From VFMC01 sp040398525 (GTDB lineage: Bacteria; Actinomycetota; Acidimicrobiia; Acidimicrobiales; Ilumatobacteraceae): a stretch of DNA of 64,000 nucleotides. Position numbers and translations under genes: made by a program. Below, piece by piece: positions 1-8,335 of the stretch (positions are counted from its first letter, which is position 1; each line of letters begins with the position of its first letter). The DNA is taken from positions 102,195-166,194 of the forward strand of contig JBBATY010000004.1 in assembly GCA_040398525.1 (NCBI GenBank), in the 5' to 3' direction. A model generated the notes under the pieces. It was given only the letters and a program-made list of their open reading frames with translations. It did no database searches and was not told the DNA's origin.

Positions 1-174
1 GGCGAGGTCGTCGATCTCCTGGCCCCAGCGGGTGCACACGAGCACGACGTACAGCACCAGCACGGCCAGGGCGGACACGAGCGCCAGACGCAGGGCCTCG
101 CGGATCTCACGCCGTTGGGCGACGGCCGCGCTCCCGGCGGGGTCGTCGAGGTCGAGGGCCGTCACGGTCGCCAC
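1..174 (-). CDS. Membrane protein N-terminus, possibly PAP2-type phosphatase (partial)
   Basis: A reading frame enters from the left edge and starts at GTG 172-174 (a second in-frame GTG is at 163-165). The 58 visible codons give a short charged head (TALDLDDPAGSAA) and then a hydrophobic segment (LVSALAVLVLYVVLVCT). A TRWGQEIDDLA stretch follows. A first transmembrane helix followed by a T/R-x-x-G-Q-x-x-D-x-x-A segment is common at the start of actinobacterial phosphatase PAP2-family membrane proteins, but the catalytic motifs lie outside the window, so the family call is tentative. The gene follows the FAD enzyme on the same strand after about 32 bp and may belong to the same transcript. 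Confidence 0.45.
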   Translation of the reverse strand, partial: MATVTALDLDDPAGSAAVAQRREIREALRLALVSALAVLVLYVVLVCTRWGQEIDDLA

Positions 175-206
175 GGTAGGCGACCGGGCGCGGCCTGTTG
201 GTCGGC

Positions 207-2618
207 TCAGCGCATCCGTGTGCCGGCCGGGTCGTACGGGCAGTCCGGCAGCACCCGCGCCGCATAGCGGTCGCCCACGACGGAGACCTCGAGGGGTGCG
301 CCGGCATCGAGCGCAGCCGTCTCGACGTAGGCCATCGCCAGGCTCAGCCCCACGGTGTGCCCGAACGCACCCGAGGTGATGTAGCCCACCCGCCGCTCGC
401 CGGACCACACCGGCTCCCACCCGCGGGCGTCGGCATCGAGGGTGTCGACGGCCAGCAGCACCAGCCGCTCGGCCGGCGCCGCCTCCGACGCGCGCAGGAA
501 CGCGTCGCGCCCCACGAAGTCGCCCTTGTCGGCCGCCACGTGGCGGTCGAGACCGCACATCTGCGGCGTGACGTTCTGCGCGAACTCGGTGCCCCAGCCA
601 CCGTAGGCCTTCTCGATGCGCAACGAGTCGAGCGCGCGCAGGCCGAACGGGCGCAGGCCGAGGTCGCGCCCGACGCGCATCAGCTCGTGGAACAGCGAGC
701 GGTGCTGCACGGTGGGCACCGTGATCTCGAGGCCGAACTCGCCGGTGTACGACACGCGGCCGACGAGCGCATCGGTGTAGCCGACCGCCATCTCGGTCAT
801 CGAGAAGAACGGCAGCGACGCAGCCGGGGTGTCGGTGATGGTGAGGGCGTCGAGCACCTCGTGGGCGCGCGGCCCCGACAGGGCGAAGCCCATGTGGTCG
901 TCGCTGCGGTTGACCACCCGCACCCCTCGCTCGGGCAGGTGCTCGTCGAACCAGCGCTGGTGGAACTCCTGGGCCGAGTACGACCCGACCAGCCAATAGC
1001 GGTCGTCGCCCAGGCAGGCCACCGAGAGGTCGCCCATCAGCGTGCCGCCCCGACCGAGCATCGGCGCCAGGCGGATCCTGCCGACGCCGGGCAGGCGGCA
1101 GGCGAGCATGCGGTCGAGCCAGGCGCGGGCATCGGGGCCCGTCACCTCGTAGCGCGCGTACACCGACGTCTCGAACATGCCGGCCGACTCGCGCGTGGCG
1201 CGCACCTCGTCGGCCACGAGGTCGTGCGCGTTCGAGCGCCGCAGCGTGAGGTGCTCGGTGAAGCCGGGGTCACCGGGAGCGAAGAACGACGGGCTCTCCA
1301 TGCCCCACAGCACGCTGAACCGCGCCCCCTCGCCGACGAGCGCGTCGTAGGCGGGCGACACCTTCGCGGGACGGCCGGCGGGCAGCTCCTCGTTGGGGTA
1401 GGCGATCACGAAGCGGCGGGCGTAGAACTGCCGTGTCGTGTCGCGCAGGTAGTGCTCGTTGGTGGCGAACGGGCCGAAGCGGGCGATGTCCATGCCGAAC
1501 ACGTCGAAGCCGGGCTCGCCGTGCACCATCCAGTTCGACAGCGCCAGCGCGATGGCGCTGCCCTGCGAGAAGCCGGCCATGCAGCCGGTGGCCAGCCAGA
1601 AGTTGCGCAGCCCGCGCACCGGCCCGACCAGTGGGTTGCCGTCGGGGGTGAAGGTGAAGGCTCCGTTCACCCAACGCCGGATGCCGACCTCGGCGAGCAC
1701 CGGGAAGCGGGCGAAGCCGATCGACAGCTCCGGATCGATGCGCTCGAGGTCGGGCGGGAACAGCTCCATGCCGAACTCCCACGGGGCCCCCTCGGTGGCC
1801 CAGTGCTTGGGGGTGCGCTCGTACACCCCGAGCAGCACGCCACCGCCGTGGGGCTGCAGGTAGGTGAAGCCCTCGAGGTCGGTGATCGAGGGGATCTCCT
1901 CGGGCAGGGCCTGCAGCATCGGCACCTCGTCGGTGACGAGGTAGTGGTGCAGCATGGGCACGAGTGGCAGGTCGATGCCCACCATCCGCCCCACCTTGCG
2001 GCCCCACAGGCCCCCGGCGTTCACGACGTGCTCGGCGATGACGGTGCCCTGCTCGGTGTCGATCTCCCAGCCCGCCGGCACCTGGCGCAACCCGAGCACC
2101 CGGTTGCGCAGGATCACGTCGGCGCCGCGCTGACGGGCAGCGATGGCGAACGCGTGCGTGGCGCCGTGCGCGTCGACGTAGCCCTCGTGCGGGTCGTAGA
2201 GGCCGCCCACCACACCGGACACGTCGACGATCGGGCACGCCTCGGCGATCTCGGCGGGCGTCATCAGGCGCGACGGGATGTCGAGGGTGGCGTTCATCGC
2301 GTGCGCGTGGCGCAGGAACTCCCACCGCTCGGTGGTGCCGGCCAGGCTGATGCCACCGGTCATGTGCATCCCGATCGGCTGACCGCTCTCGGTCTCGACC
2401 TCCTCGTAGAGGCGGATGCCGTACTCCTGCAGGGCGGCGATGTTCGGGTTGTCGTTGATGGCGTGGAAGCCCGCAGCGGCATGCCAGGTCGAGCCTGCCG
2501 TCAGCTCGGAGCGCTCGATGAGCGCCACGTCGGTCCAGCCTGCCCTGGCCAGGTGGTAGAGCACGCTCACCCCGACGATGCCGCCACCGATGACGACGAC
2601 GCGGTACTGATCCTTCAC
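207..2618 (-). CDS. FAD-dependent dimethylglycine/sarcosine dehydrogenase-like protein
   Basis: The 803-residue protein has a DAO-type FAD domain at the N-terminus (GGGIVG at residues 11-16). The segment LTAGSTWHAAAGFHA is the place where dimethylglycine and sarcosine dehydrogenases attach FAD through histidine. The C-terminal half reads as an FAO_M/GcvT aminomethyltransferase-like region. Length and order match the bacterial DMGDH/SDH family, which oxidatively demethylates N-methyl amino acids and passes the one-carbon unit to tetrahydrofolate. I chose GTG 2616-2618 because it overlaps the upstream hydratase stop (GTGA) and is preceded by GGTGAGG. An upstream extension would only run through the hydratase gene in another frame. 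The true N-methyl substrate is unknown; neighbours suggest amino-acid catabolism. Confidence 0.8.
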   Translation of the reverse strand: MKDQYRVVVIGGGIVGVSVLYHLARAGWTDVALIERSELTAGSTWHAAAGFHAINDNPNIAALQEYGIRLYEEVETESGQPIGMHMTGGISLAGTTERWEFLRHAHAMNATLDIPSRLMTPAEIAEACPIVDVSGVVGGLYDPHEGYVDAHGATHAFAIAARQRGADVILRNRVLGLRQVPAGWEIDTEQGTVIAEHVVNAGGLWGRKVGRMVGIDLPLVPMLHHYLVTDEVPMLQALPEEIPSITDLEGFTYLQPHGGGVLLGVYERTPKHWATEGAPWEFGMELFPPDLERIDPELSIGFARFPVLAEVGIRRWVNGAFTFTPDGNPLVGPVRGLRNFWLATGCMAGFSQGSAIALALSNWMVHGEPGFDVFGMDIARFGPFATNEHYLRDTTRQFYARRFVIAYPNEELPAGRPAKVSPAYDALVGEGARFSVLWGMESPSFFAPGDPGFTEHLTLRRSNAHDLVADEVRATRESAGMFETSVYARYEVTGPDARAWLDRMLACRLPGVGRIRLAPMLGRGGTLMGDLSVACLGDDRYWLVGSYSAQEFHQRWFDEHLPERGVRVVNRSDDHMGFALSGPRAHEVLDALTITDTPAASLPFFSMTEMAVGYTDALVGRVSYTGEFGLEITVPTVQHRSLFHELMRVGRDLGLRPFGLRALDSLRIEKAYGGWGTEFAQNVTPQMCGLDRHVAADKGDFVGRDAFLRASEAAPAERLVLLAVDTLDADARGWEPVWSGERRVGYITSGAFGHTVGLSLAMAYVETAALDAGAPLEVSVVGDRYAARVLPDCPYDPAGTRMR

Positions 2619-3415
2619 GAGAACCTCACCTCGATCTCCCCGAAGGGCCCGAACGTAGCGTGCAGCTGCGACCCGGCGGCGACCGCCACCGAGCGGATCG
2701 CCGAGCCGGTGATGACGATGTCGCCGGCCTCGAGCCATCCGCCGAGGCCGTCGAGCTCGTGCAGCCGGTTGGCGAGCCAGGCGAGCGGCGCAGCCGGATG
2801 GCCCATCACCTCGCTGCTCATCCCCGTCTGGGCCACCCCGTCGACGGTCATTGCGATCTCGATCGACCCGAGGTCGACGGCATCGGGCGCCAGCACGACG
2901 TCGCCGAGCACGACCCGCCCGGCCCCGGCATTGTCGGCGATCGAGTCGACCGCCTTGGCACGCATCGCGCCCACTCGACTGTCGATCACCTCGATCGCGG
3001 CACGCACCGACCGCGTAGCGGCGAGCGCGTCGTGCACGGTGACCCCGGGCCCGCGCAGCGGACGGTCGAGCTCGAACGCCAACTCGGCCTCCACGCGCGC
3101 GTCGGAGAACGTGCTCACCGGCACCACGTCGCCGGCAGCCACGAAGACGTCGTCGAGCAGCTGGCCGAAGTCGGGCCCGCTCATCCCGTACATCTGCTGC
3201 ATCGCCACGGACGTGAACCCGATCTTGTGCCCCTTGGGTGCGTGGCCGTCGGCGATCAGCAGGTCGACCAACCGACGCCGGATGCGGTAGGCGTCGTCGA
3301 AGGTGTAGTCGATCTCTTCACTCGGCGGGGGCACGAGGCCGCGGCCGAGGCGCTTGGCCTCGTAGAGCCGTGCTGCCAGGGCTGCGTGCTGGTCGTCGGT
3401 GAGCAGGGTGGTCAT
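2615..3415 (-). CDS. 2-keto-4-pentenoate hydratase / 2-oxohepta-3-ene-1,7-dioate hydratase family protein
   Basis: The 266-residue protein is a member of the FAH-fold hydratase family (MhpD/HpcG/TesE type). Family members add water to 2-hydroxy-alkadienoates in meta-cleavage pathways, with a divalent metal. Visible family features include the GHKIGFTSVAMQQMYG segment near residue 80, VEAELAFELDRPL and the C-terminal GDIVITGSA stretch. The start ATG 3413-3415 overlaps the stop of the deiminase-like gene by 4 nt, and its own stop overlaps the next GTG, so it is the third gene of a coupled four-gene set. No ring-cleavage dioxygenase lies beside it, so it may act on a different enol acid than the classical substrate. 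Confidence 0.75.
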   Translation of the reverse strand: MTTLLTDDQHAALAARLYEAKRLGRGLVPPPSEEIDYTFDDAYRIRRRLVDLLIADGHAPKGHKIGFTSVAMQQMYGMSGPDFGQLLDDVFVAAGDVVPVSTFSDARVEAELAFELDRPLRGPGVTVHDALAATRSVRAAIEVIDSRVGAMRAKAVDSIADNAGAGRVVLGDVVLAPDAVDLGSIEIAMTVDGVAQTGMSSEVMGHPAAPLAWLANRLHELDGLGGWLEAGDIVITGSAIRSVAVAAGSQLHATFGPFGEIEVRFS

Positions 3416-4443
3416 CGCGCTCCCTCGTGATCGATGCTGACGGCGCCGACAGCCGGCACCTGCTGGGTGATGCAGTGGATGGCGCCGCCGTGGATCGGAT
3501 GGGCGCGCATCCGCAGCGGGATGGTCTCGCGGTCGGGGAACGCCGCCGCGATCAGGGCGACGACCTCGGCATCGAGGTCCGGGTCCTCGTCGGGCACCGG
3601 CACCAGGACGGCGCCGTTGCACAGGTAGAAGTTGAGGTACGACCCGATCACGGTCTGCTCGCCGTGGTGGATCGTCGCCACGTACGGCACATCGATCACC
3701 TCGATCCCGGCGGCTTCGAGGATCGCCTTGTTGGTGCGGTGGATGTCGGCCGACTCGTCGTCGGGCCCGAACGGAGCCATCAGCAGGGCGCGCCGCTCGT
3801 CGACGAACTGCAGGATCAGGTCGGTGTGCCCGTCGGAGTTGGTCGGGCCGCGGTCGAACAGCGGACCACCGGGCAGCCAGATCATCCGCTCGAGGCCGAA
3901 CCCGTCGAGGAGGCGCTCGGTGACGGTCTGCTTGTCGAGGTGCCAGTTGCGGTTGGGGTTGAGCACGCAGTGCTCGGTGGCCACGAGGACGTCGCGGCCG
4001 TTGGTGGCGATCGCGCCGCCCTCCATCACCACGTCGATCGGCTCGACGTGGTGGCCGAGCTGGCGCGCCAACGTGGCCCCGGCGCGGGCGTCGCGGTCGC
4101 GCTTGGCGTGGCGCTCGCCGTACGAGTTGAACACCAGGTGCCGCGCCTCGATGCGCCGACCGTCGGTGACGTAGATCGGCCCGTTGTCGCGCGACCACGA
4201 GCCGTCCATCGGGATGACCCGGATGTCGACCTCGGCCGGCAAGCGACGGCGGGCATCAGCCGCCCCCTCTTCGTCGGCGGCCACCATTGTGAGCGGCTCG
4301 AACGCAGCGATCGTGGTGGCGACGCGATGGCTCTCGTCGCGCACCTCGTCGAACCACTCGCCCCACATGGTCCGCCGGCACGGCCAGAACATGATCGTCC
4401 GCTCGTGATGAGCCCACTCCGGCGCCAGGGTGAGCCGGCTCAT
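3412..4443 (-). CDS. Agmatine deiminase / peptidylarginine deiminase-like protein
   Basis: The 343-residue protein matches the AguA/PPAD_Porph amidinotransferase-fold family in length and motifs. An early APEWAHHERTIMFWP segment is followed by DGSWSRDNGPIYV, GGAIATNGRD and a C-terminal GGAIHCITQQ that contains the expected nucleophile cysteine. Family members hydrolyse a guanidinium group; agmatine to N-carbamoylputrescine is the best-known reaction. ATG 4441-4443 overlaps the upstream aminotransferase stop (ATGA). Pairing with an aminotransferase, a hydratase and a dimethylglycine-dehydrogenase-like enzyme is not a standard polyamine operon, so the substrate could be a methylated or modified guanidino compound. 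That last point is inference. Confidence 0.75.
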   Translation of the reverse strand: MSRLTLAPEWAHHERTIMFWPCRRTMWGEWFDEVRDESHRVATTIAAFEPLTMVAADEEGAADARRRLPAEVDIRVIPMDGSWSRDNGPIYVTDGRRIEARHLVFNSYGERHAKRDRDARAGATLARQLGHHVEPIDVVMEGGAIATNGRDVLVATEHCVLNPNRNWHLDKQTVTERLLDGFGLERMIWLPGGPLFDRGPTNSDGHTDLILQFVDERRALLMAPFGPDDESADIHRTNKAILEAAGIEVIDVPYVATIHHGEQTVIGSYLNFYLCNGAVLVPVPDEDPDLDAEVVALIAAAFPDRETIPLRMRAHPIHGGAIHCITQQVPAVGAVSIDHEGAR

Positions 4444-5357
4444 CGGCAGCGCTCCGCCCAGTGGTCGTAGCGCGGATCCTCGCCCCGCGTGGCGCGCGAG
4501 TAGGCCTCGGCGACGGCCCTCGTGATCGGCCCCGGGCAGGGCAACTCACGGTCGTCGACCGAGCGGACCGAGCCCACCTCGGCCGCGGTGCCGCAGGTGA
4601 ACATCTCGTCGGCGATGTACAGGTCGGAACGGGCCAGATCGCTCACCACCACCGGCACCCCGAGGTCGCCGAGGATCGTGCGCACCGAGTGCTGGGTGAG
4701 CCCTTCCAGCGCGCCGGCCGACAGCGGCGGGGTGTACACCACACCGTTGCGCACGACGAAGATGTTCTCGCCTGCGCACTCGCTCACCAGGCCCTGCGGG
4801 TTCAAGATGACCGCCCCGTCGTAGCCGGCGCGGATCGCCTCGGTCTGGGCGAGCGACGAGTTCACGTAGTTGCCGCAGGTCTTGGCCGCGGGCGGCATCG
4901 TGTTGTGGTCGTGCCGCCGCCACGACGAGATCTTCAGGCGCACACCCCGCTCGAGCACATCCATGCCGTGCAGCGGCGCCCACGCCCAGCAGGCGATGCT
5001 CACGTCGACGGGGCAGGGCAGGGTGTTCAGGCCCATCTCGCCGTAGCCGTAGTAGGCGAGCGGGCGCACGTAGCAGCTGTCGAGGCCGGTGGCGAGCACG
5101 GTCTGCTTGGCCGCGTCGACGAGCTCGGCGACGCTGTACGGAATCGGCATGAGCAGGATCTGCGCCGAGCGGTGCAGGCGCTCGATGTGCTCGGTGAGGC
5201 GGAACACGGCAGGGCCGTCGGCGGTCGGGTAGGCACGCATGCCTTCGAACACCCCGGTTCCGTAGTGGAGGGTGTGGGTGAGCACATGGACCTGGGCCTT
5301 GTCCCAGTCGACGAGCTCGCCGTTCATCCAGATCTTCGCCGTCGCGGTGATCGGCAT
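4440..5357 (-). CDS. ilvE: Branched-chain amino acid aminotransferase family protein (fold type IV)
   Basis: The 305-residue protein is a class IV PLP aminotransferase. KIWMNGELVDWDKAQVHVL is followed by LHYGTGVFEGMRAY. The PLP lysine is expected in PPAAKTCGNYVNSSLAQTEA near residue 155, and the cofactor phosphate segment is ECAGENIFVV. The length equals that of bacterial IlvE. It is the first gene of a four-gene translationally coupled set (stop overlaps the next ATG), so it probably supplies a 2-oxo acid to, or takes amino groups from, the following catabolic enzymes rather than serving general leucine/valine synthesis. The start ATG 5355-5357 gives the family-typical N-terminus. A promoter with an inverted repeat lies just upstream, next to two IclR genes. 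Confidence 0.85.
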   Translation of the reverse strand: MPITATAKIWMNGELVDWDKAQVHVLTHTLHYGTGVFEGMRAYPTADGPAVFRLTEHIERLHRSAQILLMPIPYSVAELVDAAKQTVLATGLDSCYVRPLAYYGYGEMGLNTLPCPVDVSIACWAWAPLHGMDVLERGVRLKISSWRRHDHNTMPPAAKTCGNYVNSSLAQTEAIRAGYDGAVILNPQGLVSECAGENIFVVRNGVVYTPPLSAGALEGLTQHSVRTILGDLGVPVVVSDLARSDLYIADEMFTCGTAAEVGSVRSVDDRELPCPGPITRAVAEAYSRATRGEDPRYDHWAERCR

Positions 5358-5405
5358 CGATGCCCCCTTCGTTCGACCGGCTGGCCGCCGGACGCTGCCC
5401 CTGCA

Positions 5406-5430
5406 GTATTAGAGCATCGTGTGTTGCTCT
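5406..5430 (-). promoter_or_regulatory. Putative promoter and operator of the aminotransferase operon
   Basis: On the minus strand a TAATAC -10-like hexamer lies at 5406-5411. It directly abuts an inverted repeat AGAGCA-n8-TGCTCT at 5411-5430. No good -35 is seen at 17 bp, as expected of an activated promoter. Two IclR-family genes lie immediately upstream on the same strand, and one of them could bind here. The leader to the ATG is about 45 nt. Confidence 0.45.
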
Positions 5431-5457
5431 GATGCAACAGGTTCGTCGCGCTCAGGG

Positions 5458-6216
5458 TCAGCGCTGCAGCTCCCCGGACACCTCGGCGGCAGCGTCGAGC
5501 ACCGCCGCCACCAGCTCGGCGACGTGCTGCTCGACACGGAAGGCCGGTCCAGCCACGGTGATGGCGGCGAGCACGGCACCGTCGGGGTCGCGCACGGGCG
5601 CAGCCACGGCGGTGACATCCGGGTCGAGCTCGCGTTCGGCGACGGCGAAACCGTCGCGACGCGTCTCCGCGACGCGGACCAGCAGGTCGTCGAGCGTCAC
5701 CGGAGCGTTCGGGCCGGCCACCGACAGCGGCTCGGGGCCGACGAGGCCGACGATCTCGGCGTCGGAGAACGGCGCCAGCAGCACGCGTCCGGCGGCCGTG
5801 CAGTAGAGCGGAGTCCGTCGTCCGGTCCAGCCCACCGATTGCACCGTGCTCGACGAGGCGACGCTGTCGACCGCGAGCACCTGTCGCTCGTGGAACACCA
5901 CCAGGTCGACCCGCTCGCCGACCGCGGCGGCCAACGACTCGACGACGGGGTGGGCGACGGCCAGCAGCTTCGGGGCGCCGGCGCGAGCGGCGAGGGCCAG
6001 CATCGCCGGTCCGACGGCGAATTCGAGGGTCTGCCCATCGCGATCGGCGAGGTCCTCGCGTACCAGCGCTGCGAGGCCGCGGGAGATCTGCGACTTCTCG
6101 CGCCGGACCCGGGCTGCCATGGCGACGACGCCCAGCCCACGGCCGGTGGCCGCCTCGTTGTCGAGCAGCGCGGCGAGCAGCTCGAGGCGCCGACCGATGT
6201 TGCTGTGCACGCTCAC
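5458..6216 (-). CDS. IclR family transcriptional regulator (downstream copy)
   Basis: The 252-residue protein has an N-terminal winged helix-turn-helix (MAARVRREKSQISRGLAALV, recognition helix around residues 35-50). An IclR effector domain follows, with LDDLLVRVAETRRDGFAVAERELDPDVTAVAAPV (written here only as a landmark: the xxGFAVxxxELDPxVxxxAAPV signature). It starts at GTG 6214-6216, which overlaps the stop of the preceding iclR gene as GTGA; a second GTG two codons later is possible. It is one of two tandem, different IclR proteins, just before the aminotransferase promoter, and is probably a local regulator of the flanking catabolic genes. Confidence 0.85.
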   Translation of the reverse strand: MSVHSNIGRRLELLAALLDNEAATGRGLGVVAMAARVRREKSQISRGLAALVREDLADRDGQTLEFAVGPAMLALAARAGAPKLLAVAHPVVESLAAAVGERVDLVVFHERQVLAVDSVASSSTVQSVGWTGRRTPLYCTAAGRVLLAPFSDAEIVGLVGPEPLSVAGPNAPVTLDDLLVRVAETRRDGFAVAERELDPDVTAVAAPVRDPDGAVLAAITVAGPAFRVEQHVAELVAAVLDAAAEVSGELQR

Positions 6217-7025
6217 CTCGGCACCACCGGCGTCGATCGCCGGCCGTCGGGCCGAGCGGCGGTGTGACCGAGCAGCACCGACAGCTCTGCCGCCGCCGAC
6301 ACCACAGCCGCGACGAGCTCGGCCGACCGGCTCATCAGGCGCGGCGCCGGACCGACCACAACAATGGCGCCGGCGAGGCGGCCCTGGAAGTCGCGGACCG
6401 GCGCGCCGATCGAGGCCACACCGGCTTCGACCTGTTCGTCGAGCACGCACACTCCGTTGCTGCGGGCCAGCTCGATCTGTGCCTCGAGCTCGGCAAGATC
6501 GCGCAAGGTGCGCCCACCGATCGCTGGCGGCAGCGGCTGGGCACCGACGAGCCGGCGCAACTCGGCCGCCGAGAGGTCCATCAGCAGCACGGGCCCGGCG
6601 TCGCCGCGGACGACCGGCTGACTACGCCCGAGCCACGAGACACTGCGGACCGACACCCCGGGCACCGCCTCGGCGACGGTGATCGACTGCGAGCCGTGCC
6701 GACGCACGAGATAGGCGCTCTCGTCGTGCTCGGCAGCCAGTCGGTCGAGCAGGGGCTGCCCGCGATCGACCAGCCGCCGCTCGACCAGACGTGCCGCGGT
6801 AGCGAAGAACCCCCACGACAACTGCAGGTGCCGGTCGTCGCGCCGCTCGACGAGGCCGAGCTCGCACAGGTCGTCGACGACGCGCGACACCAGGCCTCGG
6901 TCGCGGCCGGTGAGTGCCGCGAGCCGGGCGGGGGTGAGCGGCTCGGCGCTGTCGTGATGGGCGATCGCCTGCAGCAGGTCGAGGCCACACGCCGAGGCGT
7001 CCTGCGGGGCCGCACGGCGAGCCAT
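6213..7025 (-). CDS. IclR family transcriptional regulator (upstream copy)
   Basis: The 270-residue protein has a DNA-binding region (LTPARLAALTGRDRGLVSRV, then DDLCELGLVERR) and an IclR-type effector domain with RSVSWLGRSQPV and the GVCVLDEQVEAGVASIGAP signature. It begins at ATG 7023-7025, 74 bp after the sarcosine-oxidase-like gene, and overlaps the second IclR gene by 4 nt. The two regulators share domain order but differ clearly in sequence, so they are not a recent duplication. Likely targets are the homogentisate/sarcosine-oxidase genes upstream or the aminotransferase operon downstream. The sequence does not show which protein controls which promoter. Confidence 0.85.
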   Translation of the reverse strand: MARRAAPQDASACGLDLLQAIAHHDSAEPLTPARLAALTGRDRGLVSRVVDDLCELGLVERRDDRHLQLSWGFFATAARLVERRLVDRGQPLLDRLAAEHDESAYLVRRHGSQSITVAEAVPGVSVRSVSWLGRSQPVVRGDAGPVLLMDLSAAELRRLVGAQPLPPAIGGRTLRDLAELEAQIELARSNGVCVLDEQVEAGVASIGAPVRDFQGRLAGAIVVVGPAPRLMSRSAELVAAVVSAAAELSVLLGHTAARPDGRRSTPVVPR

Positions 7026-7099
7026 GGCCGGATGCTAGCCGTGGTCCGGATACCCCTCGCCCGGCCGAGGGTCTGCAGGACAGCGGGGCCGCTCCAGCG

Positions 7100-8293
7100 T
7101 CACGGGCGGAGGCGGAACGATCCGGCCCCCAGCACGGGGTCGCGCCAACTGCCATCGATGGCCAGCGCCGCGGCCAGCGCACCGACCGCGTCGCCGCTCT
7201 TGGCCGCATAGCCGTTGCAGCCCGTCGCGACCACCAGGCCGTGGGCGAGGTGATCGACGTACGGGAACCCACTCGGCGTGTCGGTGATGAGGCACGGATG
7301 GGTCTGCCAGGTGTGGGAAACCAGACCAGGCACCACGGCTTCGGTGAGCTCGCGCAGATCGGCCAGGTCGGCGAGGTGCTCGTCGCTGCGCATCCACGTC
7401 CGCCGGGCTGCGGCATCGTCGGCACGCAGCAGCTGGTGGCGTGTCGCGCCGAGCTTGATGCGCACGGTCCCGTCCGGGTAGTCGGTGGGCGGGACGAGAT
7501 AGACGTCGGCGAAGCGCGGGTGGTCGACGGGGGCGAGCAGGCTCGGCATGCCGGCCAGACGGCGCTGCTCGGCGACGTCGACCACGGCCGTCACCACCAC
7601 CTCGGGCCGCACTGCGACCTCGACCGGACCGATCGGGGCGAGCAGCTCGTCGGTGTGCGGTCCGCCGGCCACCACCACCCGGCCGGTGTCGAGCACCCGA
7701 CCCGCAGAGGTGTGCACGCGCCAGCCGCGACCCGCGAGCTGCTCGAGGCGAACCACCTCGTCGGCCAGGACGCGCGCCCCGTCGGCAGTCGCCGTGGCGA
7801 GCTGGGCGCGGATCATCCGGCGCGGATCGACGTGGCCCGCCGGTGCGGGCTCGACGAACACGGCGATGGCCGAACCGGGCGAGAGCCGCGGGTCGACGTC
7901 GACCGTGCGAACGATGCCCTTCCCCACCGGGCCGAGGCGATCGGCGACGGCCTCGATCGCCGAGGCTTCGTCCTCGTCGGCAACGGCGTAGACGACGCCG
8001 ACCGGCCGGTGGAAGCCGACCCCTGAGCGCTGCTCGAGCAGCGGGTAATCGGCGATCGCACGCCGGGCCAACTCGGCCCACTCGAAGGTGGCGTCGACGT
8101 GACGGGTCACCCGTCCCGAGTCGTAGTGGCTGGCGAAGGGCCCGGAATGCTCGGCGAACACCGCCGGTTCGACCGAGCCGATGCCGACGCAGCGCAGCCC
8201 ACGAGCCGCCACGTGGCGCAACGCGCCGGCACCCATCGGCCCGAGGCCGATGACCACCAGTTCGACACCTCCGTGGTCGGTGCCTGCGGACAT
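7100..8293 (-). CDS. FAD-dependent oxidoreductase, monomeric sarcosine oxidase / N-methyl amino acid oxidase type
   Basis: The 397-residue protein has an N-terminal FAD dinucleotide fold (VIGLGPMGAGALRHVAARG), a central DAO-type domain and a C-terminal HPCLITDTPSGFPYVD segment. The cysteine of that segment aligns with the covalent-FAD cysteine of monomeric sarcosine oxidase. It is followed by VVATGCNGYAAKSG. Family members oxidise secondary amines such as sarcosine, N-methyltryptophan or pipecolate with oxygen. I chose ATG 8291-8293; an ATG nine codons upstream is possible. It follows the homogentisate dioxygenase by 42 bp on the same strand, and with the dimethylglycine-dehydrogenase-like gene it gives this region two enzymes for N-methyl amines. 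Confidence 0.75.
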   Translation of the reverse strand: MSAGTDHGGVELVVIGLGPMGAGALRHVAARGLRCVGIGSVEPAVFAEHSGPFASHYDSGRVTRHVDATFEWAELARRAIADYPLLEQRSGVGFHRPVGVVYAVADEDEASAIEAVADRLGPVGKGIVRTVDVDPRLSPGSAIAVFVEPAPAGHVDPRRMIRAQLATATADGARVLADEVVRLEQLAGRGWRVHTSAGRVLDTGRVVVAGGPHTDELLAPIGPVEVAVRPEVVVTAVVDVAEQRRLAGMPSLLAPVDHPRFADVYLVPPTDYPDGTVRIKLGATRHQLLRADDAAARRTWMRSDEHLADLADLRELTEAVVPGLVSHTWQTHPCLITDTPSGFPYVDHLAHGLVVATGCNGYAAKSGDAVGALAAALAIDGSWRDPVLGAGSFRLRP

Positions 8294-8335
8294 GGGCCGA
8301 TGGTACCCATCGAGTTGCACCAGCGAGCGGGCCGC

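Noticed and set aside
198..3290. Very long open frame on the plus strand opposite the dehydrogenase and hydratase genes
   Set aside because: Its translation is rich in Arg, His, Val and Gly with no known motif, while the minus strand encodes clear enzymes with motifs. It is a GC-rich antisense shadow.
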